Positions 33,487-42,100 of a stretch of 64,000 nucleotides of DNA are shown piece after piece. Position 1 is the stretch's first letter, and every line of letters starts with the position of its first letter. The notes beneath the pieces were generated by a model that searched no databases, was not told the origin of the DNA, and saw only the letters and a program-made list of their open reading frames with translations. A program made the position numbers and the translations under genes. The stretch covers positions 1-64,000 of the forward strand of contig JAXLST010000023.1 in assembly GCA_046330435.1 (NCBI GenBank), given 5' to 3'. The stretch is from Ga0077560 sp046330435. Its GTDB lineage: Bacteria > Actinomycetota > Thermoleophilia > Miltoncostaeales > Miltoncostaeaceae.

Positions 33487-34239
33487 ATGCCCATGAACCA
33501 GTTCCCAGCCATCGCGGCGGACGCCGCGGAGGTCCACTCCGCGTCGCCGCGCGCCGACGAACTCCGGCTGTACGTCCAGCCGGTGGTGGACCTCGCGGGC
33601 CGGTACATCGCCGGCTGGGAGGCCCTGGTGCGCTGGGACCGCCCGGGACACGGGTTCGTCGACCCCGGTGAGTTCATCCCCCGGGCCGAGCGGTCCGGTG
33701 CGATCCACGGCATCGGCGCGTGGGTCCTGGGACGGGCCGTCGGATGGCTCGCCGCCCGCGGGCTCAAGCAGGCCGTCGGCATCAACGCGTCCGCCGCGGA
33801 GCTGGAGCGGCCGGGGTTCGCCGACACCGTCGCCCGCACACTCGACCTGCACGGCATCGAGCCGCGGCAGCTGGTCGTGGAGCTCACCGAGACCGTCCCC
33901 GCCGAGGAGATCGCGGTGCTCGCCCTCACCATGCGGACCCTGCTGGACATGGGCGTGGGCGTCGCCATCGACGACGCCGGATGCGGCTTCAGCGACGAGG
34001 CGCTCATCCGCGCGCTGCCCGCGGACGTCCTCAAGCTCGACGAGGCCCTGGTGGGGCGCCTGCCCGACCCCTGCGCGCTGGACGAGGCGGGCCGCTGGGT
34101 CGGCCTCGCCGCCGAGCTGGGCATGAAGGTCGTCGCCGAGGGCGTCCGGACGCCCGAGCAGGCCCGCCTGGTGCGGGGGCTGGGTTGCACCTGGGGGCAG
34201 GGCGAGCTGTACGGCCCGCCGGTGCCCGCCGCCGCCTGA
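33487..34239 (+). CDS. EAL-domain cyclic-di-GMP phosphodiesterase
   Basis: The 250-residue protein is a single EAL domain: WEALVRW (Glu45), GINASAAEL, VELTET, a loop-6 motif VAIDDAGCGFSDEAL in place of the canonical DDFGTGYSS, LKLDEALV, VVAEGVRTPEQ and WGQGELYGPP. The metal- and substrate-binding residues are mostly kept, so it is probably active on c-di-GMP. There is no sensor domain or membrane helix. It links to the c-di-GMP island at 42-52 kb. Confidence 0.87.
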   Translation: MPMNQFPAIAADAAEVHSASPRADELRLYVQPVVDLAGRYIAGWEALVRWDRPGHGFVDPGEFIPRAERSGAIHGIGAWVLGRAVGWLAARGLKQAVGINASAAELERPGFADTVARTLDLHGIEPRQLVVELTETVPAEEIAVLALTMRTLLDMGVGVAIDDAGCGFSDEALIRALPADVLKLDEALVGRLPDPCALDEAGRWVGLAAELGMKVVAEGVRTPEQARLVRGLGCTWGQGELYGPPVPAAA

Positions 34240-34312
34240 CCGCGGCGGGGTTTCGGCGCCCGGGCCCGGGGGCAGGTGACGGCGCATCGTCACCCGAACC
34301 GAGGAGGGACGC

Positions 34313-35116
34313 GTGAACGTCCTGCTCCCCGCCGACATCGGCGACAGCGCCCAGCGGTTCACCGACACGGTGGGGGAATGGCTTCCCCGCCTCATCGGCG
34401 CGCTGGTCATCCTGCTCGTGGGCTGGCTCATCGCGAAGGCGGTGCGCACCCTGCTGATGCGGCTCCTGCCGAACACGGGGATGGACCGCGCCGTGTTCGC
34501 CGGCACCGCCGGCGAGGCCATGCGCCGCAACGCGCCCGGGTTCCGGCCCAGCGCGCTCATCGCGACCGTGGCCTTCTGGCTCATCCTGCTCACCGCGCTG
34601 CTGCTCGCCCTGGGGGCGCTCGGCATCCCGGCGCTCGACTCGTTCATCGCCAACGCCATCAACTACCTGCCCAACGTCATCGCCGCGATCCTCATCGTGG
34701 TCGCCGCGATCGCCCTGGCGGGCCTCGTCGGCGCCGCCGTGAAGCGCTTCATGGGCGACACGGTCCTGGGGAGGATCGTGGGCACCACGGCCCCCGCGTT
34801 CATCCTGGTGGTCGCCGGGTTCATGGCGCTCGTGCAGCTCCGGATCGCCGTGCCGATCGTGACCGGCGCGTTCTACATCGTGCTGGGCGGCATCGCGCTG
34901 GGCGCCGCCATCGCGTTCGGCCTGGGCGGCCAGGGCGCCGCGCGGCGCCTCATGGACGACGCCTACGAGAAGGGGCGCGCCGAGATGCCGCGCATGCGTG
35001 CCGAGGCGCAGGTGGCCCGCGCCCGGGCGCAGGCCGCCGCGGCCGACAACCCCCGCATCCTCACCGGGGACGACGACACGCCGCAGTTCCCGCCGCCGGG
35101 CGTCACCCCGGCCTGA
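34313..35116 (+). CDS. Mechanosensitive-channel-like membrane protein (CmpX/MscS TM-helix type)
   Basis: The 267-residue protein has about five membrane helices carrying the conserved small-residue repeats of the MscS_TM group (LPRLIGALVILLVGWLIAKA; NYLPNVIAAILIVVAAIALA; LGGIALGAAIAFGLGGQGAA). A short charged C-terminal coil with alanine/arginine repeats follows. The large MscS cytoplasmic domain is lacking. GGAGG precedes the GTG start. It ends just before a hairpin. Confidence 0.85.
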   Translation: MNVLLPADIGDSAQRFTDTVGEWLPRLIGALVILLVGWLIAKAVRTLLMRLLPNTGMDRAVFAGTAGEAMRRNAPGFRPSALIATVAFWLILLTALLLALGALGIPALDSFIANAINYLPNVIAAILIVVAAIALAGLVGAAVKRFMGDTVLGRIVGTTAPAFILVVAGFMALVQLRIAVPIVTGAFYIVLGGIALGAAIAFGLGGQGAARRLMDDAYEKGRAEMPRMRAEAQVARARAQAAAADNPRILTGDDDTPQFPPPGVTPA

Positions 35117-35130
35117 TCGCCGCGCGACCT

Positions 35131-35156
35131 CGCGGGGCCGGGACGCCGGCCCCGCG
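35131..35156. terminator. Bidirectional hairpin terminator
   Basis: An 11-bp perfect stem (CGCGGGGCCGG / CCGGCCCCGCG) with a GACG loop lies between convergent stops at 35116 and 35162. Confidence 0.7.
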
Positions 35157-35161
35157 GGCGG

Positions 35162-35761
35162 TCACAGGCTCAGCGCGATGGCCTCCACCAGCATCCGCAC
35201 GTGGCCCTGCAGCATCGCGGCCTGGCCGATGCGGTTCACCACGTCGGGGTTCGCGACGGCGTCCGGCCCGCCGCGCGCCATCTCCGCCCGCTTCGCGGCG
35301 CGGTCCATCGCGAAGATCGTGTCGGCGAGGCGCACCTGGTTCGCCGCCAGCCAGCCGGTGGCCGACGCGGCGACGTCCCTGCCGGGGAGCGCCTCGTCGA
35401 GGCCCTCCAGGAACCACCGCAGCCAGGCGTCCACCCGGATGCGCCGCTCCAGGGTCACCGCCAGGCCCGGGTCGTCCTCCGCCACGGCGCCGAACTGCTT
35501 GCCGGCCTCGAACGCGTGCGCGTCGGCCAGGAGCTCCTCGATCTCCGCGAGCCGGGGGCCGGCGGCGTCCAGGCGGTCCGGGAGGCCGTCGCTGAGCTGC
35601 TGCAGGGCGCCGGCCTGGCCGGGTCCCGCGTTCGCGGCCAGGGCCTCGGCCACGAACCGCAGCTGCGCCCGCACGGCGGCGTCGCCCGCCGGGGACAGGT
35701 CCTCCGCGTGCCGTGCCTCCTCGCCCATGAGGGCGTGCAGCCGCGGGTTGCCGGTCTGCAT
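35162..35761 (-). CDS. Alpha-helical protein of unknown function, coupled to ETF-QO
   Basis: The 199-residue mainly helical soluble protein has GEEARHAEDLSPAGD, a long amphipathic middle (GALQQLSDGLPDRLDAAGPRLAEIEELLADAHAF) and VRLADTIFAMDRAAKRAEMA. I do not recognise the family. The start is uncertain: ATG at 35761 is used here, but the frame stays protein-like to a CTG at 35806, 3 bases beyond the ETF-QO stop. Its position right after ETF-QO with no gap implies cotranscription. Confidence 0.65.
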   Translation of the reverse strand: MQTGNPRLHALMGEEARHAEDLSPAGDAAVRAQLRFVAEALAANAGPGQAGALQQLSDGLPDRLDAAGPRLAEIEELLADAHAFEAGKQFGAVAEDDPGLAVTLERRIRVDAWLRWFLEGLDEALPGRDVAASATGWLAANQVRLADTIFAMDRAAKRAEMARGGPDAVANPDVVNRIGQAAMLQGHVRMLVEAIALSL

Positions 35762-35808
35762 CCAGACCAGCAACCCGCGGGCGACGGGATGGGGCGCGGT
35801 GCCCAGGA

Positions 35809-37506
35809 CTACGTGAGGGTGTACTCGGGGCCCGAGCCGCCCTCCGGCGGGGTGAGGCGGCCGCCCTTCGCGGTGATCGCCCCGCACTGCACGCAGTTGG
35901 AGGGGTTGAGGTGCACCGTGACCATGCCGGCCGGGTTCGCCGGCTGGTCCTCCGGGATCTCGTACACCTTGGCCGGGCACATCGACTCCCAGGCGACGGC
36001 CAGCTCCTTCGGCACGACCTTCTGGATGCGGATGTGGTTGGGCTGGTCGTCGCGGGTCTTGTTCCCCGAGGCGAACACCGAGCTCAGCTTGTCGAACGTG
36101 AGCTGCCCGTCCGGCTTGGTGTACTCCTTGCCGCCGATGAACACCGGCTCCTTGGCGTCCCGGATGGGCTTGAGCTCCTTGGGGAACCGGCCCATCGAGG
36201 CGGTCGCCATGCCGTGGACCATGCCGCCCACGATCATGCCGCGCTGGAAGCCCGGGCGGATGTTGCGGACCTTCCAGAGGTCCTTCCACAGCGAGCTGTC
36301 CTTGATGCGCTTGTCGTAGCCCCACAGGCCGGCGGGCTGCGTGGCCTTCTGGGCCTTCAGCGCCTCGTAGATCGCCTCGGCGGCGATCATCCCGGACTGG
36401 ATGGCGTAGTTGACGCCCTTGAGCGCCGCCATGTCGACGAAGCCCGCGGAGTCGCCCACGAACACGGCGCCCGGCACGTGCAGGCGGCTCGGCAGGCCGT
36501 ACAGCCCGCCGCCCGGGATCGTCTTGGCGCCCCACGCGACGCGCTTGCCGCCGTCGAGGATGCCCTTGATGAGCGGGTGCGTCTTGAAGTCCTGCAGCAG
36601 GTCGTGGACCGACAGGGTGGCGTCGGCGTAGTCCAGGCCCACCACGAAGCCGAGGGAGATCTTGTCGTCGCCCATCGGGTAGAGCCACGACCCGCCGTAC
36701 TCGCGGTACTTGGGGCGCAGCCGCAGCGGCCAGCCGGCGGTGTGCACGAGCTTGGTGAGGGGCTTCGGGACCTCCCACACCTCCTTGACGCCAAGCTCCC
36801 AGGTCTGGACCGAGTCACGGTCCAGCTCGAAGTGGCGGCGCACGACGGAGGAGAGGTGGCCGGGCGTGCCCTCGGCGAACACCGTGACGTTCGCGTGCAG
36901 CTCCATGCCGGGCTCGAACGTGGAGAGCTCCTCGCCCTCCTTGCCGCGGCCCTTGTCGCCGGTGATGACGCCCAGGACGCGGCCCTGGTCGACCAGCACC
37001 TTCTGGCAGTCGGTCTCGGGGAGGAGGTACACGCCGTACTCCTCGGCCTGCTCGCTCATCCAGCGGGCGAGCTGGCTCACCGACACGACCCAGTTGCCGT
37101 GGTTCCGCATCTGCGGCGGCGGCGGGATCCGGAAGCTGGACCCCTTGGTCATGAAGTACACGGCCTCCTTGTCGACCTCCCAGTAGTGGGGGATCGAGGA
37201 GGGGTCGTGGTCCGGGAACAGCGCCTTGATGGGACCCGGCTTCATGACGGCGCCGGACAGCAGGTGCGAGCCGGGGCCCTTGCCCTTGTCGGCCAGCGCG
37301 ATCGGCACCTCGCCGAGCTGCTCCATGAGCGCCTCGTCCTCGGCGAGCAGCTGGCCCAGGCGGACCGCCGTCGCAAGGCCGCCGGGACCGCCGCCCACGA
37401 TGAGCACGCCGACCTCGATGCGCTCGTCCTCGCCGGCGACCGGCAGCTCGACGTAGTCGGACTCCGCGAAGGGGGGCGGGTAGTCGGCGGGATACACGTT
37501 GGCCAT
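35809..37506 (-). CDS. Electron-transfer-flavoprotein:quinone oxidoreductase with altered Fe-S motif
   Basis: The 565-residue protein has FAD binding at VGVLIVGGGPGGLATAV, GSHLLSGAVMKPGPIKAL, GLVGDSAGF-type VFVGDSAGFVDMAALKGVNYA, and the C-terminal ferredoxin-like domain MCPAKVYE ... NPSNCVQCGAI. ETF-QO normally has C-x2-C-x2-C after the first cysteine; here the last is isoleucine, leaving three cysteines. It feeds electrons from ETF (fatty acid, amino acid oxidation) to quinone. No ETF genes are in the window. The ATG at 37506 starts MANVYPADYPPPFAESDYV. Confidence 0.9.
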   Translation of the reverse strand: MANVYPADYPPPFAESDYVELPVAGEDERIEVGVLIVGGGPGGLATAVRLGQLLAEDEALMEQLGEVPIALADKGKGPGSHLLSGAVMKPGPIKALFPDHDPSSIPHYWEVDKEAVYFMTKGSSFRIPPPPQMRNHGNWVVSVSQLARWMSEQAEEYGVYLLPETDCQKVLVDQGRVLGVITGDKGRGKEGEELSTFEPGMELHANVTVFAEGTPGHLSSVVRRHFELDRDSVQTWELGVKEVWEVPKPLTKLVHTAGWPLRLRPKYREYGGSWLYPMGDDKISLGFVVGLDYADATLSVHDLLQDFKTHPLIKGILDGGKRVAWGAKTIPGGGLYGLPSRLHVPGAVFVGDSAGFVDMAALKGVNYAIQSGMIAAEAIYEALKAQKATQPAGLWGYDKRIKDSSLWKDLWKVRNIRPGFQRGMIVGGMVHGMATASMGRFPKELKPIRDAKEPVFIGGKEYTKPDGQLTFDKLSSVFASGNKTRDDQPNHIRIQKVVPKELAVAWESMCPAKVYEIPEDQPANPAGMVTVHLNPSNCVQCGAITAKGGRLTPPEGGSGPEYTLT

Positions 37507-37663
37507 TGGCTGCTCTCGGGTCGGTTGGCGTGTCCGGCTCGGCAGATGAGGGCGCTCGACGGGCCGCGGCCGGGACGCGGGGCCCATCGGCCCTCCAGTC
37601 TACCCATGGCAAACCGGCGCGCGACGTGCCATCGCGCGCCGCGAAGGGTGCAATGCTCCCGGC

Positions 37664-38134
37664 ATGGAGGGCCTGTTGATCCGCCCGCTCACCGGCGACG
37701 ACTTCGCCGCGGCCCGCGCCGTGGCGGACGAGTGGTTCGGGCGGCCCGTCGGGCTCACCATGCACCGGCTGTTCTTCGAGCAGCTCGGGGCGTCCGGCGT
37801 GCACGCCGCGCCGGCGGGTGATCCGGGCCGGATGGCCGGGGTCCTGCTGGGGCTGCGCAGCGAGGTGGAGCCGGACCTGGCCTACATCCACTTCCACATG
37901 GTGGACCCGGCGATGCGGGGCCGTGGCGTGGGCCGCGCCCTCTACGCGGCGTTCGGCGAGCGGATGCACGGCCGGGGCTGCACGCGGGTGCGGGCCCTGG
38001 CGGCGCCCACCAACGGCGGGTCCCTGCGCTTCCACGAGGCCCTCGGGTTCGCCGGCACCTTCCGGTCCCAGTACGTCGGGCCCGGCCAGGACCGCATCGT
38101 GTTCGAGCGCGCCCTCCCACTGGACCTCCCGTGA
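37664..38134 (+). CDS. GNAT-family N-acetyltransferase
   Basis: The 156-residue acetyltransferase has the acetyl-CoA loop MRGRGVGRALYAAFGERM preceded by AYIHFHMVDPA, and a C-terminal FHEALGFAGTFRSQYVGPGQDRIVF. The substrate is unknown. The stop overlaps the GTG of the TetR gene (GTGA), suggesting one operon. Confidence 0.87.
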   Translation: MEGLLIRPLTGDDFAAARAVADEWFGRPVGLTMHRLFFEQLGASGVHAAPAGDPGRMAGVLLGLRSEVEPDLAYIHFHMVDPAMRGRGVGRALYAAFGERMHGRGCTRVRALAAPTNGGSLRFHEALGFAGTFRSQYVGPGQDRIVFERALPLDLP

Positions 38135-38784
38135 GCGCGCGGGAGCCGCTCTCGCGCGACCGCGTGGTGGGCGAGGCCCTGCGCATCGTGGACGAGGAGG
38201 GCCTCGCGGCGCTCTCCATGCGGCGGCTCGGCGCCGCCATGGGGGTGGAGGCCATGTCGCTCTACCACCACGTCCCGAACAAGGCGGCCCTGCTGGACGC
38301 CGTGGTCGAGGCGATCATGGTGGAGGACGTCGACCACATCGCCCCGCCGGACGGCCCGTGGACCGAGCGGCTGGTGTGGATCGCCTCCGGGTACCGGCGC
38401 CTGCTGCTGCGCCATCCCAACGCGGTGGCGCTGGTGGCGACGCGGCCGCTCACCACCAGCGGGTCGATGCGCATCGTGGAGCGCTGCCTGGACGAGCTGG
38501 TGCGGGGCGGCCTGCCCGCGCCCGAGGCCCTGGCGGCCCTCAACGCCGCGGTGGTGTGGACGCTGGGCTACGTGGTGGCGGAGGTGGGACGCCTGCCGGG
38601 CGCCGCCCCGGCGGCCACCCACGAGGAGACCGGCGAGGTGATGGCCTCCCTCGCCCCGCACGAGTTCCCGGTGCTCACCGCCGCGGTCGCGGCCACGACC
38701 TGGGGCCTGCCGGACGGGGAGTTCACGTTCGGGCTGGAGGCCGTGGTGCGGGGCCTGGAGGCCGTGCTCTCGGACCCGGGTTAG
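38131..38784 (+). CDS. TetR-family regulator (TetR_C type)
   Basis: The 217-residue protein has an N-terminal helix-turn-helix (ALRIVDEEGLAALSMRRLGAAMGVEAMSLYHHVPNKAALLD) and an all-helical ligand domain of the tetracycline-repressor C-terminal class. It is coupled to the GNAT gene, which it may control together with its ligand response. Its TAG overlaps the TAA of the convergent RNB gene. Confidence 0.88.
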   Translation: MSAREPLSRDRVVGEALRIVDEEGLAALSMRRLGAAMGVEAMSLYHHVPNKAALLDAVVEAIMVEDVDHIAPPDGPWTERLVWIASGYRRLLLRHPNAVALVATRPLTTSGSMRIVERCLDELVRGGLPAPEALAALNAAVVWTLGYVVAEVGRLPGAAPAATHEETGEVMASLAPHEFPVLTAAVAATTWGLPDGEFTFGLEAVVRGLEAVLSDPG

Positions 38785-40187
38785 GCGGCGCGGAAGGCCA
38801 CGACCCGGCGGGCCGGGTCGGCCTCGGCCAGCTGCACCTCGAGCTCGGACCCCGGGCGGGCGTCGGAACCGGGAAGGGTGGCGCGCACCGGCGGCTCGCG
38901 CAGCTGGATGCGGGCCCCGCGCTCGTTGGAGCCCCACACCACCGCGGCGAACCGCTCGCCCACGTGGGCGCGCAGCAGCGTGGCCTCCACCAGGTCGATG
39001 CACGCGTTCTCGAGGCGGTCGGCCAGGGCCTCGGCGCGGCCCATCACCTCCGGCAGCCTCCCCAGGGTGCCGGCGGTGCCGGGCGGTGCGGGCCGTCCGG
39101 CCGACAGCTCCACCAGCAGATCGAGCACGTACCGGTCCGCGAGCCGCCGCAGCGGCGCCGTGGCGTGCGCGTACGGGGCGGCGACCGCCGAGTGGAACGG
39201 CGGCTCCCCGCCGGTCTCCCAGAAGCGGTAGCCGGCCCCCGTGGGGACGGCCGACCGCGCGCTGCGCCGCAGCTGGTGCACGGCGCGCTCCGGCCCGGAG
39301 CAGGCGGCCACGGCCCGCAGCCCGTCGTGGACGTCTGGCGGCGCGAGGCCCAGGGCGACCGCGGCGGCCTGCAGGCCGGCCACGCGGTCGGGGTCCGGCG
39401 GCCCCAGCACCCGGAACAGCCCCATGCCGGCGGCGAGCATGAGCCGGGCGCCCGCGACGTTCGCGCACAGGGAGATCTGCGCGTTCCAGTCCTCGTCGGG
39501 GGTGCGGGTCTCCAGGGCCAGGGTGAAGCCCTCGGGCGTGCCGGCGGGCACCACCTGCTGGCCGGGCAGGTCGATCTCGACGGCGCCGCGCCGCGCGGCG
39601 GCCGCCGCGAGCGCGGTGCCCAGCTCCCGCAGCAGCGGGACGTCCCCGCCGCCGGTCCCGTACGCGAGCTTGGCCCGGCTGCGCACGACGGCCCGGAACA
39701 CCCGGCCCGGGCCGGCCTCGCCGTCGCCGTCCACCGGCACCTCGAACACCACCGACGGCCGGTCCACGTCGGGCAGCAGGCTCGCCGCGCCCTCGGAGAG
39801 CACCTGCGGGTACAGCGGCGTCTTGCCGTCCGGGGCGTAGATCGTGGTCCCCCGCGTCCACGCCTCGCGCTCCATGGCGCCGCCCGGCCGCACGAAGGCG
39901 CCCACGTCGGCGATCGCGTAGCGCAGCAGGAAGCCCCCGCCGGTGCGGGCGATGCACATCGCCTGGTCGAGGTCCCGGCTCGTCGGCGGGTCGATGGTGA
40001 CGAACTCCACCGCCCGCAGGTCCTCGCGGCCGTCGGTGGGCACGGGCGCCGCCGCGGCGGCCTCAGCCTCCGCCACCACGTCCTCCGGGAAGGCCGCGGG
40101 GACGCGCATCTCCTCGCGCAGCTGCGCGAACCCCGCGAGCAGGGACTCCGGGACCCGCGGGACGGCGTTCAGGCGGCGGCGGCTCAT
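38781..40187 (-). CDS. RNB-domain (RNase II/R-family) ribonuclease
   Basis: The 468-residue protein has the RNB catalytic core: VEFVTIDPPTSRDLDQAM (aspartates binding Mg2+), LLRYAIADVGAFVRPGG, IYAPDGKTPLYPQVLSEGAASL, and later HATAPLRRLADRYV. The N-terminal cold-shock domains of RNase R are missing and the C-terminal part is short, so it is a compact actinobacterial form. It should degrade RNA 3'-5'. The ATG at 40187 precedes MSRRRLNAVPRVP. Confidence 0.88.
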   Translation of the reverse strand: MSRRRLNAVPRVPESLLAGFAQLREEMRVPAAFPEDVVAEAEAAAAAPVPTDGREDLRAVEFVTIDPPTSRDLDQAMCIARTGGGFLLRYAIADVGAFVRPGGAMEREAWTRGTTIYAPDGKTPLYPQVLSEGAASLLPDVDRPSVVFEVPVDGDGEAGPGRVFRAVVRSRAKLAYGTGGGDVPLLRELGTALAAAAARRGAVEIDLPGQQVVPAGTPEGFTLALETRTPDEDWNAQISLCANVAGARLMLAAGMGLFRVLGPPDPDRVAGLQAAAVALGLAPPDVHDGLRAVAACSGPERAVHQLRRSARSAVPTGAGYRFWETGGEPPFHSAVAAPYAHATAPLRRLADRYVLDLLVELSAGRPAPPGTAGTLGRLPEVMGRAEALADRLENACIDLVEATLLRAHVGERFAAVVWGSNERGARIQLREPPVRATLPGSDARPGSELEVQLAEADPARRVVAFRAA

Positions 40188-40206
40188 CGGGGGTGGCCGC
40201 CGGGCG

Positions 40207-40491
40207 CTAGTCGACCTGGCGCATCGCGAACGCCACCTTGTCGACGTAGCACCAGTACCACTCCTGGCCGGGCTCGGCGCTCTTGACGATGGGGTGGCCG
40301 GTGCTGCGGAAGTGCGCGGCCGCGTGGCTGTTGGGGGACTCGTCGCAGCAGCCGACGTGCCCGCACAGCGTGCACATGCGCAGCGCGACCCAGCTCGCAC
40401 CCTTGTAGGCGCACTCCTCGCATCGCAGGGTCCCCGGGGGGAGCGTCACGTAGGTGATGTACGGGGACTCGATGTGGGTGCACTCGGCCAT
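40207..40491 (-). CDS. UBP-type zinc-finger protein
   Basis: The 94-residue protein contains a ZnF-UBP fold: C in MAECTHI, CEECAYKG, LRMCTLCGHVGCCDES, then NSHAAAHFRSTGHPIV and EWYWCYVDK. In eukaryotes the domain binds ubiquitin tails; in bacteria it occurs alone with unknown partners. It is monocistronic, 19 bases upstream of the RNB gene, and probably cotranscribed. Confidence 0.87.
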   Translation of the reverse strand: MAECTHIESPYITYVTLPPGTLRCEECAYKGASWVALRMCTLCGHVGCCDESPNSHAAAHFRSTGHPIVKSAEPGQEWYWCYVDKVAFAMRQVD

Positions 40492-40640
40492 GCCGTTCTC
40501 CTGGTCCTGCCGGCGGGCGGGCGGTGCACCGCTCGGGCGATGGGTCGGGCACGAGGCTACAGCCCCCGGCCGTCCGGGTACCCCCCACCAGGCCGCGGGA
40601 ACGCGCGGCGACCCGGCTAGCCTCGGAGGAGGTACGTGAG

Positions 40641-40907
40641 ATGACAGGGGACGTGGACGGGATGGACGACCGCCAGCTGCATGACCTCATCGAGGCGCTG
40701 GTCCGTGAGGAGCACCGGCTGCTGGACGCCGGCGGCGACCGTGAGGGGCTGTCGCAGGACGACCACGCGCGCCTGGGCAAGGTCACGACCATGCTGGACC
40801 AGGCGTGGGACCTCCTGCGCCAGCGGCGCGCCTACGAGGAGGCCGGCCTGGATCCCGACGAGGCCAGCACCCGCCCCGCGGAGGTCGTGGAGGGCTACGA
40901 GCAGTGA
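40641..40907 (+). CDS. DUF2630 family protein
   Basis: The 88-residue protein matches the DUF2630 pattern: LHDLIEALVREEHRLLDAG, LGKVTTMLDQAWDLLRQRRAYEEAG and a C-terminal acidic tail. The function is unknown; it is predicted to be two helices. GGAGGAGG precedes the ATG and TAGCCT lies just upstream. Its TGA overlaps the next gene's GTG. Confidence 0.85.
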   Translation: MTGDVDGMDDRQLHDLIEALVREEHRLLDAGGDREGLSQDDHARLGKVTTMLDQAWDLLRQRRAYEEAGLDPDEASTRPAEVVEGYEQ

Positions 40908-42100
40908 GGGTGCCGCCCGGCAGGGACGTCGTGCTCATCGCGGGCGGCGGCTTCGCGGCGATGGAGGCCGCCCTCGCCGTGCGGGCGATGGCCGGCGAGC
41001 GGGCGCACGTGTGCCTGGTCGCCCCGGACCCCGACTTCAGCTTCGCGCCGGCCGCCACCCGGTCCGCCTTCGCGGCGGCCACGGGCGAGCGCATGCCGAT
41101 GCGGGAGCTGGCGGAGCGGGCCGGCGCCGCGCTCATCGGCGGCACCCTGCGCGACGTCCGCCCCGACCTGCGGCGCATCGTGCTGGAGACCGGCCGGGAG
41201 CTCGAGTACGACCACCTGGTGGTGGCGGTGGGCGCCCGCGCCGAGGCGTGGCTCACGGCACCCGGCGTGCTGTTCCGCGGGCCCCGCGACGAACAGGCAC
41301 TCGCGGGCCTTCTGGACGAGATGGTGGCCCGGGCCATGGCCGGGGAGCGCCTGCGCGTGGTGTTCGCCGTGCCCGTCGGGCCCGGCTGGGCGGTGCCGGT
41401 CTACGAGCTCGCGCTGCTGGCCGCCCAGTGGCTCACGCGCCATGGCGTGCGGGACGCCGTCGACCTTGCGGTGGTGACCGCGGAGGACGAGCCGCTCGGC
41501 GTGTTCGGCCACGACGCCGCGGAGGCCGTCACCGCCGAGCTGGCCGAGGCGGGGGTGGAGGTCCACCCCGGCGCGGTGGCCCGGACGTGGGCCGACGGCA
41601 ACCTGCACGTGGTCCCCGGCGGCGACCTGCCCGCCGATCTGGTCGTGTCACTGCCCGCGCTGCGCGGCCCCCGGGTCGCGGGCCTCCCGCACACCCAGCT
41701 GGGGTTCGTCGCGGCCGACGAGGCCGGCCGCGTGGTGGGGTCGCCCGGCGTCTACGTGGCCGGCGATGCCGGGCCGTTCCCGGTCAAGCAGGCGGGCCTC
41801 GCCTGCCAGCAGGCCGACGCGGTGGCCGCGCTCATCGCGTCGGAGATGGGCGCGCACGTTCCGCCGCACCCCGGGCCGCCCACGCTGCGGGCCGTGCTGT
41901 GGACCGGCCGCGGCGACCGCTTCCTGCGCACCGACCTGGCGGGCGGGCGTGACGAGAGTGGCGGCGTGGGCGCGCTCACCGCGGAGCTGTGGTGGCCGCC
42001 CGGCAAGGTCGCCGGTCGATTCCTCACGCCGTTCCTGCAGGGCGAGCCGGACGCGGCGCGCCTGGTGGACCTGGACGTGCCGGAGCCCCGCCGGGGCTAG
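40904..42100 (+). CDS. FAD/NAD(P) oxidoreductase, SQR/NDH-2-like (paralogue B)
   Basis: The 398-residue protein shares the layout of the gene at 13232: GGGFAAMEAALAVRAM, VVAVGARAEAWL, SPGVYVAGDAGPFPVKQAG, single cysteine in LACQQADAV, GRDESGG and LWWPPGKVAGRFLTPFL. SQR disulfide cysteines are absent, so the donor is not sulfide by the usual mechanism. The GTG at 40904 overlaps the DUF2630 stop (GTGA); a GTG two codons later is also possible. The stop overlaps that of the convergent monooxygenase (CTAG). Confidence 0.85.
   Translation: MRVPPGRDVVLIAGGGFAAMEAALAVRAMAGERAHVCLVAPDPDFSFAPAATRSAFAAATGERMPMRELAERAGAALIGGTLRDVRPDLRRIVLETGRELEYDHLVVAVGARAEAWLTAPGVLFRGPRDEQALAGLLDEMVARAMAGERLRVVFAVPVGPGWAVPVYELALLAAQWLTRHGVRDAVDLAVVTAEDEPLGVFGHDAAEAVTAELAEAGVEVHPGAVARTWADGNLHVVPGGDLPADLVVSLPALRGPRVAGLPHTQLGFVAADEAGRVVGSPGVYVAGDAGPFPVKQAGLACQQADAVAALIASEMGAHVPPHPGPPTLRAVLWTGRGDRFLRTDLAGGRDESGGVGALTAELWWPPGKVAGRFLTPFLQGEPDAARLVDLDVPEPRRG

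Noticed and set aside
29337..34190. A 1617-codon minus-strand open frame
   Set aside because: It is an antisense shadow of the carbonic anhydrase, phosphatase, propeller and EAL genes. High GC leaves few stops in that frame, and the composition is not protein-like.
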